A DNA stretch of 53,536 nucleotides from NCBI RefSeq assembly GCF_034432235.1, contig NZ_DAOUCJ010000093.1, positions 1-53,536 on the forward strand, read 5' to 3'. Of the stretch, positions 23,484-32,779 are shown piece by piece (position 1 is the first letter of the stretch; each line of letters starts with the position of its first letter). Source of the stretch: Thermoflexus sp. Its GTDB lineage: Bacteria; Chloroflexota; Anaerolineae; Thermoflexales; Thermoflexaceae. The position numbers and the translations under genes were made by a program. The notes under the pieces were generated by a model. The model searched no databases and was not told the origin of the DNA. It saw only the letters and a list, made by a program, of their open reading frames with translations.

Positions 23484-24722
23484 TCACCGATCCCCGGTGC
23501 GAAGCCCAGCGAGGTAAGCCTGGAGAGCGCTGAAGGCGGGGCGTGGAACCCCGCGTGTGTCCAGAATGCTGTAGAGCACATTATCGTCCCGTTTCGGTCC
23601 GAATCCCTTCGGCCCAAAATCCAGGTTCCACAGGATCGCCATTCGAACAAATCCCCAGTTGCGCATCCGCTCGAACCCTTCCACGATCCAGCGAGCCTGT
23701 TTCTCCAGGGAATTATCCAGGGCAAATTCAAACCCCGGCGGTGCGGTTCCATATTCTTCTGCGGATGCCCATCCGAACTCTGTGACGCATAGCGGCTTCG
23801 CATCCCTGATGATCTCCCGGTAGCCCCAAAGGGTCGACTTGAAGCTCCAGCTATGATGGGGGTTGTCAAAGGGGCCTCGAAAGCGGGCGGTTCGGGCTTC
23901 CGGCAGGAGCGGGGCCTCCTCCGCCAGCACATCCGGGCCAATGTTGTAACCGTTGTGGTGAACCCCCACGCAATCCGCGTAGTTCAAAAAACCCGCCTGC
24001 ACCATGCCCTGCAGGTAGCGGAAATCATCCACCGCGTTCACCCCGTCGTCGATCCCGGTGGGGGAAAGCGCCCCGCTGATCACCATGATCCCGGGATCCT
24101 CCGCCTTGATCGTCGTGTAGGCAACCCGAAGCAACTCCACGTAATCCTCCGGGCGTAGTCCCCGGGAGGTTTGCCATTCCCGTTTCAGGTTCTGTTCGTT
24201 CCAGACCTCGATGGCATGGATCCGCCCGCGATGCCGGCGGATCAGTGTCCGGAGGAAGCGGGCGAGATCCTCCGGCCGGTCCGGCGGTCCGCGGATCCCG
24301 CCTTCCCGACGGCTCCACTCTGGAGCCGTGACCACGCTGAGCACAACGTTCACGTGCTCCCGTTCGGCGACGATCAGGAATCCCTCCAGGATGCCCCAAT
24401 CGTAGCGGCCGGGCTCCGGCTCGTGCATCGACCAGAGGACCTGCTGCTTCACCCATGGGAATCCCACCTGACGGACCACGCGAAGGGTATCCCGCGGATC
24501 TCCCACATATCCGTGCACCTGAACTCCGATGAGAAAAGGCTCGGGATTGGAGCGCGAAGTCGGTGATGGTCCGGGAGAGGCTGTAGGAAGGGCAGAAGGT
24601 GTGGGAGAGGTCTTCAGCTGAGGCGCAGTGGAGCGCCAGAGCGCGAAACCCAGGATGCCCATCTCCAGAGCGACCAGGATGACGGCCAGTTGTAGGATCC
24701 AGTGGCGAATGGCTCGATTCAA
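23484..24722 (-). CDS. Membrane-anchored clan-A glycoside hydrolase-like protein
   Basis: A 412-residue protein. One TM helix lies near the N-terminus (ILQLAVILVALEMGILGFAL), then a Pro/Thr/Ser linker, then a TIM-barrel domain. Catalytic candidates: acid/base Glu in AIEVWNEQN (conserved NE pair) and nucleophile Glu in PLCVTEFGWAS. WVKQQVLWSMHEPEPGRYDW fits beta strands of GH5/GH39-type barrels. It would act on glycans outside the cell. I chose TTG 24722 because GGAGGAG lies six bases upstream. The upstream gene encodes a larger protein with a related C-terminal domain. Confidence 0.8.
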   Translation of the reverse strand: MNRAIRHWILQLAVILVALEMGILGFALWRSTAPQLKTSPTPSALPTASPGPSPTSRSNPEPFLIGVQVHGYVGDPRDTLRVVRQVGFPWVKQQVLWSMHEPEPGRYDWGILEGFLIVAEREHVNVVLSVVTAPEWSRREGGIRGPPDRPEDLARFLRTLIRRHRGRIHAIEVWNEQNLKREWQTSRGLRPEDYVELLRVAYTTIKAEDPGIMVISGALSPTGIDDGVNAVDDFRYLQGMVQAGFLNYADCVGVHHNGYNIGPDVLAEEAPLLPEARTARFRGPFDNPHHSWSFKSTLWGYREIIRDAKPLCVTEFGWASAEEYGTAPPGFEFALDNSLEKQARWIVEGFERMRNWGFVRMAILWNLDFGPKGFGPKRDDNVLYSILDTRGVPRPAFSALQAYLAGLRTGDR

Positions 24723-24876
24723 CCGCGACTCCTCCTCGGACCGCAAGAATCACGAGGCGGGGGCCGTGGGAAGAGCGGCTGGGCCGCCCGCCCCACGACC
24801 CCGAAGCGCTATGCGCGCAAGCCATGCCGGTGGCAGGCCCTTTTCGCACCCGCCCTGCCCGGCGGCGCGGAACGGT

Positions 24877-27666
24877 TTAACGCCCCCCCATCACCTGATG
24901 CAGCGTCTCACAGGCGGGGCAGGAGCCGTCCGGCCGGATGATCGCGTAGCCGGCCATGGGATCCGCCCCGTAGTTCTTGAAGTCCACATTCCAGATGATC
25001 ATCAATCGCACCTTCCCGCTCTGAGCCGAGAGTTGCGCAGCCCGGGCCAGCCATTCCGCCTGCTGCTGAACCGTGACGTCCTTCGCCCAGGCGAAGGAAG
25101 GTGCCACGGCTTCCAGAGGCGGGTATCCGTCATCCGAAAGATACCCCAGCTCCGTGAAGCATAAACGACGAGCGCCCCCGAAGGCATTCCAGTATGTGTT
25201 CACCATCCCCCAGAAGTAACGCGTGTAGTAATTATCCCGGGGATCGCCGCTGGTCCAATCCGGCGGGACGATCCCTTCGTTATAGTGGACGCCGATGCAG
25301 TCGGCGTAGTTCGCTGCGCCCGCCGCCGCCATCCCCGCCACATAGCGATCATCGTTCCACACCCGATGGGAGCCAAAAGCGCCCTCCGCACCGGTCGGGG
25401 CGGGGGCCCCGCTGATCACCATGGTCCCCGGGTTGCGGCTCTTGATGGCGCTGTAAGCTCGCCGCAGCATATCGGTGTAGCTCGCGGGATCGATGTGGCC
25501 GGTCGGCCACTCCCGGTCGATGTTCTGCTCATTCCAGACTTCGATCCCGTCGGCTCCCAGGGCGGCCACGCCACCCAGGAACTGGGCGAAAGCGTCGAAG
25601 TAACCCGGATTGGGGGCCCCCATCTGTTCGGGGAAGCCAACAATCCCCAGGAGGATCTTAAAGCCATTGGCGTGGGCCTGCTGGATCAGCCCGGCAACGC
25701 TGCTCGGATCCTGGCCCGGGGACCAGCGGACCTGGCGTTTGACCCAGGTCATGCCGGCGTAGCGCATGAGATCCGGCCGGGAGAAGCTGTCCACATGGCC
25801 GCCCAGCTCAAAGCCGCCGCCGATGGGGCGAGGACGCGGTGTGCTGGTGGGGCGAGGCGTCGGGGTGGGGCCCGGCGTGGGACTGGGCCCCGGGGTCCGT
25901 GTAGGCCCGGGAGTGCGGGTGGGGGTCAGGGTGGGCATGGGGGTTCCCGTCGCCACCATCCCGGTGGTCTCCCCCTGCGCCTTCTCGCTGGGACCTGCGC
26001 GCAGGATCAGCGCGATATGGAAGGGGCCCTTCGCTTCCCCGGGCGGGGACCATTCCGCGCGTCCATCGGCCAGGGGGCGGGCGATCTCAGCCACCACCTG
26101 GCCGTCCGGCCCGGTGATCCGCCAGACCCATTCCATCGCAGAGAGACCCGGAGCCTGGCCGCTCTGGCGATAGGCTTGCAGGGCCTCTACGGTGCCCGGC
26201 GCGGTGCCTCCACTGAGCAGCCCTCGCAAGGTCAGCCCCCGGAGCCGATACGTCTGGATGAGGGACAGCTGGCGATCGAGAAGGCCGGTCGTGGGCATCC
26301 AGACGGTGTGGAGATGCCCCGCTTCGTCGACATATTGATACCGATACACACCCGCCTCGGCCAGGAACTGAAGATCCTGAGCGGCGGTGATGGGAGCGAG
26401 GGTGAGGGTGATGCCCGCGGTGAGGGTCAGCGGACCGGCGGACTCCAGCCGGCCCAGATGGGCGAGGGCTTCATCAAAGGAAACGAGCCGCGCGCCCGCA
26501 GGGCCCAGATCCACGGCCAGGCCCGGCCCCACCAGCTGCAGCTGATAGCGGTTCACCTGGCCGATCAGCCACCGCACGCTTTGCTCGACCAGCCCGCCGG
26601 GCATATATGCGATGGGGTCATCCGGGGCTTCCACGTAGAGGACATCCGCGAGGCGGCCCAGTTGCTTCCAATCGTAGCCGCCGGTGAGGAAATGCCCTCG
26701 CTCTCCGGGCAGGGGAAGGGGAGCCGCGACAGCCAGCACCTTCCCCTGCTCGTGGAGGGCCTGGCCGAGCCGGCCAAGGAAGTCTATGAAGGCGTGCTGC
26801 TGGTCCGCTGGGAGGCCGCGATAATCGACCAGGACGCCGTTATAGTTGCGGGCCTGGAGGATGTTCAGGATTTCCTTAATATGAGCCTGATAGACCGCGG
26901 GATCCGCCAGCAGGGCGGCCAGGGCTGCCGTGTTAGGCGCTCCGCCCGGGAGGTAGTTCCGCACCAGCAGCCACGTGACATTGCGCCCCTGGGGATCTGG
27001 CGGTGGAAGGGCGTTCTCATCTCCCATCAGGCGGCCGCCCAGGCCCAGGGTGAGTCCCGCCACACTCACCTCATTCACGACCTCCAGGGTCCGGGCATCC
27101 GGGGCGATCCCCGCTTCCTGAATTGCTCCAAAGGCGGGAATAGGAATCTGAGCGGCCGTGACAAGGACATACTGGGGGGTAGCGCGAGTTTCGCCGCTCA
27201 GAAGCCCCTGGGATTCCTCTCGCTCCCCGCCCAGCCATGTCCACCCCTGTCCGGTCCAGCCCCACAGATCCGCGATCGTCCACGGCTCGAGACCATCCGG
27301 GATATACACCGTCATGCGCAGCGGCGTGCGGACCTCGCCGCAGAAGCGCAGCCGGTAATACGGCGCGACCGGCTTCAGGGTTGGCGGCAGGCGGGTCAAC
27401 GCTTCCCGCAGCGGAGCGTCCGGCTCCGCCAGCGGCCAGACGGCCACCCGCACGCTCTGAGCGGGATCGGCAGGGGCGAGCTGGAAGGTGGGGCTCTGGA
27501 AGGGCTGCTGGGCCGTGGCGGTTTCACAGGCCGCCTGGGTGGACTGAACCCACCACAGACCCACTCCGAGCAGGGCCAGGATCGCCACCGCGCCCAGCCC
27601 AAGGATCCATTTCCACGGGGAGGATCCGCCCGGGGAAAGGCGCGTTCTCGGACGTGCAAGCGTCAT
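24877..27666 (-). CDS. Two-domain secreted glycoside hydrolase-like protein
   Basis: A 929-residue protein. A TM anchor (about 18-40) is followed by a GH18-like barrel region (YNGVLVDYRGLPADQQHAFI, GKVLAVAAPLP), a linker of TPTPTRTPGPTRTPGPSPTP type, and a C-terminal clan-A barrel. The last carries IEVWNEQNIDREWP, YADCIGVHYN, LCFTELGYLSDDG and LMIIWNVDF, which align with the same motifs in the next gene downstream. The first barrel lacks a clear GH18 DxxDxDxE motif, so it may bind and not cut. ATG 27666 follows AGGAGG. Likely a cell-surface glycan enzyme; the substrate is unknown. Confidence 0.78.
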   Translation of the reverse strand: MTLARPRTRLSPGGSSPWKWILGLGAVAILALLGVGLWWVQSTQAACETATAQQPFQSPTFQLAPADPAQSVRVAVWPLAEPDAPLREALTRLPPTLKPVAPYYRLRFCGEVRTPLRMTVYIPDGLEPWTIADLWGWTGQGWTWLGGEREESQGLLSGETRATPQYVLVTAAQIPIPAFGAIQEAGIAPDARTLEVVNEVSVAGLTLGLGGRLMGDENALPPPDPQGRNVTWLLVRNYLPGGAPNTAALAALLADPAVYQAHIKEILNILQARNYNGVLVDYRGLPADQQHAFIDFLGRLGQALHEQGKVLAVAAPLPLPGERGHFLTGGYDWKQLGRLADVLYVEAPDDPIAYMPGGLVEQSVRWLIGQVNRYQLQLVGPGLAVDLGPAGARLVSFDEALAHLGRLESAGPLTLTAGITLTLAPITAAQDLQFLAEAGVYRYQYVDEAGHLHTVWMPTTGLLDRQLSLIQTYRLRGLTLRGLLSGGTAPGTVEALQAYRQSGQAPGLSAMEWVWRITGPDGQVVAEIARPLADGRAEWSPPGEAKGPFHIALILRAGPSEKAQGETTGMVATGTPMPTLTPTRTPGPTRTPGPSPTPGPTPTPRPTSTPRPRPIGGGFELGGHVDSFSRPDLMRYAGMTWVKRQVRWSPGQDPSSVAGLIQQAHANGFKILLGIVGFPEQMGAPNPGYFDAFAQFLGGVAALGADGIEVWNEQNIDREWPTGHIDPASYTDMLRRAYSAIKSRNPGTMVISGAPAPTGAEGAFGSHRVWNDDRYVAGMAAAGAANYADCIGVHYNEGIVPPDWTSGDPRDNYYTRYFWGMVNTYWNAFGGARRLCFTELGYLSDDGYPPLEAVAPSFAWAKDVTVQQQAEWLARAAQLSAQSGKVRLMIIWNVDFKNYGADPMAGYAIIRPDGSCPACETLHQVMGGR

Positions 27667-27988
27667 TCGGCCTGACCTCCTGGTGGAGTTGGAGTAGCAA
27701 ACGATGGAGGGGGTGGAGGCCGGATGGGCCGCTGAAGGCGGCCCGCCTGGCCTCATCGCTCTTTTCTCCGCCCTCTTTGAGAGCGGCATGGGACCCCTTC
27801 GGTGTGCCCTGCATCCCCAAGAGCCCTCAGGGGATCCACTGCGTATCTCCTATTTTAACCCAACTCACCGGGTGTCGGCTTGCGCGATGATATCCATGGC
27901 TCCCCGTATGGGTGGGGTTCTGGGGGATGGGGGCAGCCCGGTCGACCGCTACCTCCCCCTCCTCACTTATGGGGCTTCGAGCGGGTGA
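27667..27988. other. Intergenic region with hairpin and AT-rich box
   Basis: It holds the ribosome binding site of the downstream hydrolase gene, a GC hairpin, and TTAAAATAGGAG (minus strand, near 27855), which may be a -10 region for that gene although no good -35 is seen. No gene is supported. Confidence 0.45.
27726..27744. repeat. Hairpin GGGCCGC-TGAAG-GCGGCCC
   Basis: A perfect 7-bp stem whose core GCCGCTGAAGGCGGC is identical to that of the hairpin at 19914-19940. Outer GGCC bases extend it imperfectly. Confidence 0.5.
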
Positions 27989-29482
27989 TCATGGCTCCCG
28001 TCCCGCACGGCGGGGCTCGCGACGCCGGAGAGGGGTGCGGTAGGGGGGGAGATCCAGGGTGATCACGGTCACCCGCGTCTCATCGCTCAGTCGCGCGGCG
28101 ATCCGCGCGTCCAGATGTTCCAGCGGAGTTGCGGTGGTGATCACCGTGGGCGCGCCCGCCAGATAGCGATAATTCAGGAGCTGATACAGTTTCTCCCGCG
28201 CCCATGGGGTGGCGCTCTCGGTTCCCAGATCGTCCAGCACCAGGAACGGTGCCCGTTTCACCTCGTCAAAGCGCTGGTCGTAGGGCTGATCGCTTTTCGG
28301 GTGGAAAGCGGCCCGCAGCCAGTCCAGGAGATCTGGCACCCCCACGAAGAGGGCAGGGATCCCCCGGGAGGCGACGACGTGGGCGATGGCGGCGGCCAGA
28401 TGGGTCTTGCCGGAGCCATAGGGGCCGGCCAGGACCAGCCAGCCATGGGGGTCCTCGGCGTAAGCCCGGGCCATCCGGACGGCTTCCCGCAAATTATCCC
28501 GCTCGCGGGGGGAGAGCTCTGGCCGATCGCGGAAGGTTTCGAAGGTCATTTCCCGTAGCAATGGAAGAAGATTGAGATCCGACCCGGTGGAAGGCGTGCC
28601 CTGCCGGAAGTCCGGGGCGAGGATTACGATGATTTCCACCAGGCGGGGATCCTGAAGCCGGGAGCGCAGGCGAGGCTCGAGGGCTTCCATGGAAAGGTTG
28701 GTCGTGATCACGGTTGGGAGACGAGCGTTGTAGCGCCAGTCCAGAAGCTGGAACAGTTTCTCCTGGGCCCAGGGCGTGCTTTGCTGAGCGCCCAGGTCAT
28801 CCAGGATCAGCACAGGGGCTTCTCGCAGCTCCCAGAACCGCTTCTCATAGGAGCTTTCGGATTCTGGATGGAAGGTCGCCCGCAGTTCGTCCAGGAGATC
28901 CGGCACATGGATGAAGAGGGCGGGCACCCCTCGTTCCAGGAGGCGATGGGCGATGGCCGCGGCCAGGTGGGTTTTGCCGCATCCGGTTCCCCCGCGAAGC
29001 ACCAGCCAACCCTCCGGGTGTTCCGCGAAGGCTCGTGCCCGTTCCCAGGCCCGCCGGACGCTTCGAGCCTGGTCCGGAGGCAGTCCCAGCCCATCGGGGA
29101 GGAAAGTCTCAAAGCGCTTGTCCTGGAGCACCCGCAGGGGGCTGGCGGAGCGGATCCGCTGGCGGAGCTCGCCCGCCTGCCGCTCGGCCTGGCATACACA
29201 GAGCACCGCTCGACCGAACAACGGATGGCCGGGGGGCACATCGTAAGAGACATATCCCAGCCCCCCGCAGTAAGGGCAGGCCTCCGGGCCTGCCTCAGCG
29301 GGGAGGGCAGCCCCCGCTTCCGCGCGGGTCGCTCCAGGAGCCGGCGATACGGGAGGAGAGGTCCCGGGAACAGGAGGAGAGGGTTCGCGGTGCACCGCCT
29401 CTTCCCCCCGGCGGTCCTGTGGCTTCCCCTCAACGCCGGAGCTTTTTCCACGACTCGACAACACGTCGCCGATGTGTTTCAT
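27989..29482 (-). CDS. Tandem DnaC/IstB-type AAA+ ATPase (double helicase loader)
   Basis: A 497-residue protein with two complete DnaC-like AAA+ modules. A zinc site (CPYC at 69-72, CVC at 95-97) precedes module 1: Walker A GGTGCGKTHLA (~163-173), Walker B VLILDDLG (~224-231), sensor-1 VITTNL. Module 2: Walker A GPYGSGKTHLA (~353-363), Walker B FLVLDDLG (~413-420), sensor-1 VITTAT and Arg-rich end ARLSDETRV. Each module is preceded by a helix of the kind RFETFLP/TFETFRD. Usual DnaC proteins are 240-330 residues with one module. It overlaps the DnaD-like gene by 53 bases, so it is in the dnaB operon and probably loads DnaB. Confidence 0.9.
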   Translation of the reverse strand: MKHIGDVLSSRGKSSGVEGKPQDRRGEEAVHREPSPPVPGTSPPVSPAPGATRAEAGAALPAEAGPEACPYCGGLGYVSYDVPPGHPLFGRAVLCVCQAERQAGELRQRIRSASPLRVLQDKRFETFLPDGLGLPPDQARSVRRAWERARAFAEHPEGWLVLRGGTGCGKTHLAAAIAHRLLERGVPALFIHVPDLLDELRATFHPESESSYEKRFWELREAPVLILDDLGAQQSTPWAQEKLFQLLDWRYNARLPTVITTNLSMEALEPRLRSRLQDPRLVEIIVILAPDFRQGTPSTGSDLNLLPLLREMTFETFRDRPELSPRERDNLREAVRMARAYAEDPHGWLVLAGPYGSGKTHLAAAIAHVVASRGIPALFVGVPDLLDWLRAAFHPKSDQPYDQRFDEVKRAPFLVLDDLGTESATPWAREKLYQLLNYRYLAGAPTVITTATPLEHLDARIAARLSDETRVTVITLDLPPYRTPLRRREPRRAGREP

Positions 29483-30122
29483 CCATCCCTCCAGCCTCCC
29501 GACCTTCTATAGCCCATCGTTCCAGGATCCGTCGGACATAGGACCAGCGGCGGATGTTGCGGGAGACCGCGATCCGGATGGCTTCCTCGATCCATTCCGC
29601 CGGGTAGGTCTTCGCGGCTTCTTCCAGCTCCTGAGCGATCAGCGGGGTCAGCAGCCCGATATTCTGCTCATAAAGCGCGAAGAGATTGGGGCGATCGGCC
29701 ACCAGCACTGCTGACTCCCCCAGATCCAGACTGGAAGGGCGATCCCCCCGGCGGATGGCTTCGTAAGCCATGCGCCCCCTGGGGGTGTTGAGGAAATATA
29801 GATCATCGGTCCGCCCGTCCTCCTCCAGGCGGACGTGCAGGAGCGTCCCTCGAGCCACGGCCCGGTTCAGGCTCTCCCGGATCTCAGCGGCGGAGAGCGC
29901 GTTTGTCAGGGCGGGATCCGTTTCCAGTTCCGATCGCCGGACGTAGCGCAGGGGCCCGCTCCGGCGAGCCAGGTGGTAGAGGCAGGCCAGCGTGACCCGC
30001 AGTTCCCCGGGGTGCTCGATCTGGGGGAGCAATTCCGTGAAGAAGACTTCTGGGATCGGCACCATGCGGGCCCTGCCCGAGGGAAAGCCGGAGAACGGTT
30101 TCTGTTCCCTCTGGGTCTTCAC
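29430..30122 (-). CDS. DnaD-like replication protein
   Basis: A 230-residue protein. The N-terminal half looks like a winged helix (PGELRVTLACLYHLARRSG ... LTNALSAAEIRESLNRAVAR). The C-terminal part matches a DnaD/DnaB2-type domain: NLFALYEQNIGLLTPLIAQE, then AIRIAVSRNIRRWSYVRRIL and ERW, close to the YxxxIxxW motif. DnaD helps load helicase in Gram-positive bacteria. The GTG start overlaps the dnaB stop (GTGA), so translation is coupled. Confidence 0.85.
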   Translation of the reverse strand: MKTQREQKPFSGFPSGRARMVPIPEVFFTELLPQIEHPGELRVTLACLYHLARRSGPLRYVRRSELETDPALTNALSAAEIRESLNRAVARGTLLHVRLEEDGRTDDLYFLNTPRGRMAYEAIRRGDRPSSLDLGESAVLVADRPNLFALYEQNIGLLTPLIAQELEEAAKTYPAEWIEEAIRIAVSRNIRRWSYVRRILERWAIEGREAGGMDETHRRRVVESWKKLRR

Positions 30123-31474
30123 AGCCGGATCTCCTGCTTATGCAGGTCGATGAACTGAGCTTGAGAGGGCCGGAAATACAGCTCGATGGTCCCCAGCGGG
30201 CCGTTCCGGTGTTTGGCCACAATGATCTCCGCGATGTTCTTGCGGTCCGTATCTGGATTATAAATCTCATCCCGGTAGATGAAGATCACCACATCCGAAT
30301 CCTGCTCAATGCTGCCGCTTTCGCGGAGATCCGCCAGTATCGGGCGCTTATCGTGGCGCTGTTCGACAGCGCGGGAAAGCTGGGAGGCCGCCACCACCGG
30401 GATGTTGAGCTCCCGGGCCAGGCTCTTCAGCGCGCGGGAGATGTAAGAGATCTCCTGCACCCGGTTCTCCGCCCGGATATCGGCGGTCATCAGCTGCAGA
30501 TAGTCCACGATCAGCATATCCAGTCCGTGCTCGGCGTAAAGCCGGCGCGCTTTCGCCCGCAGCTGCATGGCGGAGATGGCCGGCGTATCATCGATCCAGA
30601 TGGGCAGCTCCGATAGCGTGCTCACGGCGTGGACAAAGCGCGGCCACTCGTCCTCCCGTAGCTCTCCCAGACGCAGGCGCTGCCCCTCGATCCCGGTCTC
30701 CTGAGCCACCAGGCGATGGACGACCTGTTCAGCGGACATCTCCAGGGAGAAGATGGCGACCCGCTGCCGGTAACGTTTGGCGGCGTTCAGGGCGAAGGAG
30801 AGCAGGAGGGAGGTTTTGCCCACTCCCGGCCGGGCGGCCACGATCACCAGATCCGAGCGCTGCAGGCCCCCCAGCAATCGATCCAGATCCCGGAACCCGG
30901 TGGGAATCCCCAGGGGCTCCCCGCGATGTTCGTAGAGATACTCGATGTGCTCGTAATAGGTTCGCAGGAGATCCCGGATGGACTGGACATCGCGGATCAG
31001 GCGACGCTGGGCCACGGCGAAGAGGGCGGCTTCCGCCCGGTCCAGCAACTCATCTACATCGCCGTGGGCATCCTCGTAGGCCATCCGGGCGATCTGGGAT
31101 GCGGCCTCCAGCAGGCGTCGGCGGATCGAATCCCGTTCCACCAGGCGAGCGTAGTCCATCGCGTGCACTGTGGTGGGAACCCGCGCGGCCAGGCCGATCA
31201 GGAAGCCCCGCCCGCCGGCTTCCTGGAGACGTCCCTGGCGCTCCAGCTCATCGGCCACCGTGACCGGGTCGATCGCCTCCCGGCGATCGTGCAAGGCCAG
31301 ATAGGCCTCCCAGATCCAGCGGTGTTTTTCCAGGAAGAAGTCCTCCGGCCGCAACATCGTCGCCAGCGTATGCATGAGCTCTGGATCCAGGAGCACAGCG
31401 CCCAGGACCGCCTCTTCCGCCTCCAGGTTATGAGGCGCCAGGGGGACCTGTTCCACTTGCTCGAGATCAGGCAT
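30119..31474 (-). CDS. dnaB: Replicative DNA helicase DnaB
   Basis: A 451-residue DnaB. The N-terminal helical domain begins PHNLEAEEAVLGAVLLD. The RecA-type C-terminal domain has Walker A AARPGVGKTSLLL, Walker B MLIVDYLQLM, and the typical IFSLEMSAEQVVHR and LRESGSIEQDSDVVIF motifs. It unwinds DNA at the fork as a hexamer. GGAGG lies upstream of the ATG. The next genes on the strand are DnaD-like and the double AAA+ protein, which overlap end to start. Confidence 0.98.
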   Translation of the reverse strand: MPDLEQVEQVPLAPHNLEAEEAVLGAVLLDPELMHTLATMLRPEDFFLEKHRWIWEAYLALHDRREAIDPVTVADELERQGRLQEAGGRGFLIGLAARVPTTVHAMDYARLVERDSIRRRLLEAASQIARMAYEDAHGDVDELLDRAEAALFAVAQRRLIRDVQSIRDLLRTYYEHIEYLYEHRGEPLGIPTGFRDLDRLLGGLQRSDLVIVAARPGVGKTSLLLSFALNAAKRYRQRVAIFSLEMSAEQVVHRLVAQETGIEGQRLRLGELREDEWPRFVHAVSTLSELPIWIDDTPAISAMQLRAKARRLYAEHGLDMLIVDYLQLMTADIRAENRVQEISYISRALKSLARELNIPVVAASQLSRAVEQRHDKRPILADLRESGSIEQDSDVVIFIYRDEIYNPDTDRKNIAEIIVAKHRNGPLGTIELYFRPSQAQFIDLHKQEIRL

Positions 31475-32070
31475 CCGCGATGCCTCCTTCTATGATTTCG
31501 TGGAAGATCATCTCTGTTGCTTGGCGAGGGTGATGACAGCCAGCTGGTTCCCGGCGCCCCGTTTCTGCGCGCCGATGAGGCGCCGGGCACCGGAGACCCC
31601 ATCCGCAGGAGCAGATGGCTGTGGGGGGCACAGGCTGCCTGAAGGCCCGCGGTGGCGTCACTCTAAAATATACCATTAGCATACACCATAGCACCTCGAC
31701 AGTCGCCACCGTCCGCGCCCCCCACCGATGGCCTCGAAGGGGAGATGACCGCTTCGCCCGCAGGAGTTCGGACGGATCCGCCCATACGGTCCGGCCGAGC
31801 CCGGACGGCGCGGGTAAGGTCGGGGTGGGCATGGACAGCGGGCTGGTCAAAGACAGAGCATGAGGGTGGAAAGCGAGGAGGGGGAACCCGGGTTCCCCAG
31901 TGGGAAGGGTCTGGCCGGTTGCGGACTCGAAATGGGGCCCTCCCCGCCACGGTGAGAAAGAGCTTTTTCCCTGCGGTCAACCTGTCCCCGGAGCCCTCAG
32001 GCGGAGGCCCGCCGCGTCCGGGTATGGAGATAAAGGTTCATCAGACACTATCCGGGCGGCAGGGCAAATG
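31475..32070. other. Gene-free region upstream of dnaB
   Basis: About 600 bases between two minus-strand genes. A locally AT-rich stretch near 31660-31695 gives TATATTTTAG on the minus strand, a likely -10 region for dnaB, with a leader of about 190 bases. A perfect palindrome lies at 31881-31898. Frames with some protein-like character exist in the leader but have no start codon. I see no supportable gene. Confidence 0.5.
31881..31898. repeat. 18-bp perfect palindrome
   Basis: GGGGAACCC and GGGTTCCCC abut without a loop. It might be a protein-binding site or a hairpin; no context supports either. Confidence 0.4.
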
Positions 32071-32589
32071 TTATTCCTCCCCGGCTTCCCCCAGATCATC
32101 CAGGTCGAGGGATTCAATCAGGTCGCGGAAGGGGGATTCCTCTAGCTTGGCCTCGGGGCTTTCGAGGCTTTCGCTTTCGATTTCCTCTTCGCGCGGGTTG
32201 ACTCCCGCCCGTTCCATTACATCTTCGTCAACGTAGATGGGGACCCTGGCCCGGACTGCGAGGGCGATGGCGTCGCTGGGTCGGGAATCGATCTCCAGAC
32301 GCCGGGAATCCATCTGGATCACAATGCGGGCGTAGAAGGTGTCGTTGCGGAGGTCATTGACCACCACGTAGAGGACAGTCCCCCCCATTTCGGTGATGAC
32401 GTTCTTCAGCAGATCGTGGGTCAGGGGGCGGGCGACTTCGATCTGTTGCAGCTCGATATTGATGGCCTCCGCCTCATAGGGGCCGATCCAGATCGGAAGG
32501 TAGCGATCGCTCTCCCGTTCCCGCAGGATGATCACCCGGTGCTGGGACATCAGGCTGGCGCGGATGCTGTCGATCACCACTTCAATCAT
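32071..32589 (-). CDS. Bifunctional nuclease family protein (DUF151)
   Basis: A 172-residue protein of the BFN/DUF151 family: VVIDSIRASLMSQHRVIILR, RYLPIWIGPYEAEAINIELQ, RPLTHDLLKNVITEMGG, DSRPSDAIALAVRARVPIYV. Plant members show RNase and DNase activity; the bacterial role is unclear. A Glu-rich tail follows the domain. ATG 32589 follows GGGAGG by five bases; a longer frame to 32610 is possible. Stands alone. Confidence 0.92.
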   Translation of the reverse strand: MIEVVIDSIRASLMSQHRVIILRERESDRYLPIWIGPYEAEAINIELQQIEVARPLTHDLLKNVITEMGGTVLYVVVNDLRNDTFYARIVIQMDSRRLEIDSRPSDAIALAVRARVPIYVDEDVMERAGVNPREEEIESESLESPEAKLEESPFRDLIESLDLDDLGEAGEE

Positions 32590-32779
32590 CGGAGCCTCCC
32601 CCGGTTCCATCCACCGACGCCGTCCGGCTTCTTACTCTTTGATTATACCACCGAGGTCAAGGGCCGCGTATCGCCAGCGGGGCGGCTTTGGGTTAGGGCG
32701 GAAGAGGGGCAAAGGGTCAGGGTGAAGGCCCTCCTACCGGAGGGGTGCCCATCGAAACCAGCAGGAGCCGCTTGGGATG

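Noticed and set aside
25285..27675. A 796-codon open frame antisense to the two-domain hydrolase
   Set aside because: It mirrors a real gene in GC-rich DNA; its product has low-complexity shadow composition and no motifs, while the minus-strand product has clear domains.
31497..31650. A coding-like frame in the dnaB leader ending LIGAQKRGAGNQLAVITLAK
   Set aside because: It looks protein-like at its end but opens after a stop with no ATG, GTG or TTG, and lacks a ribosome binding site.
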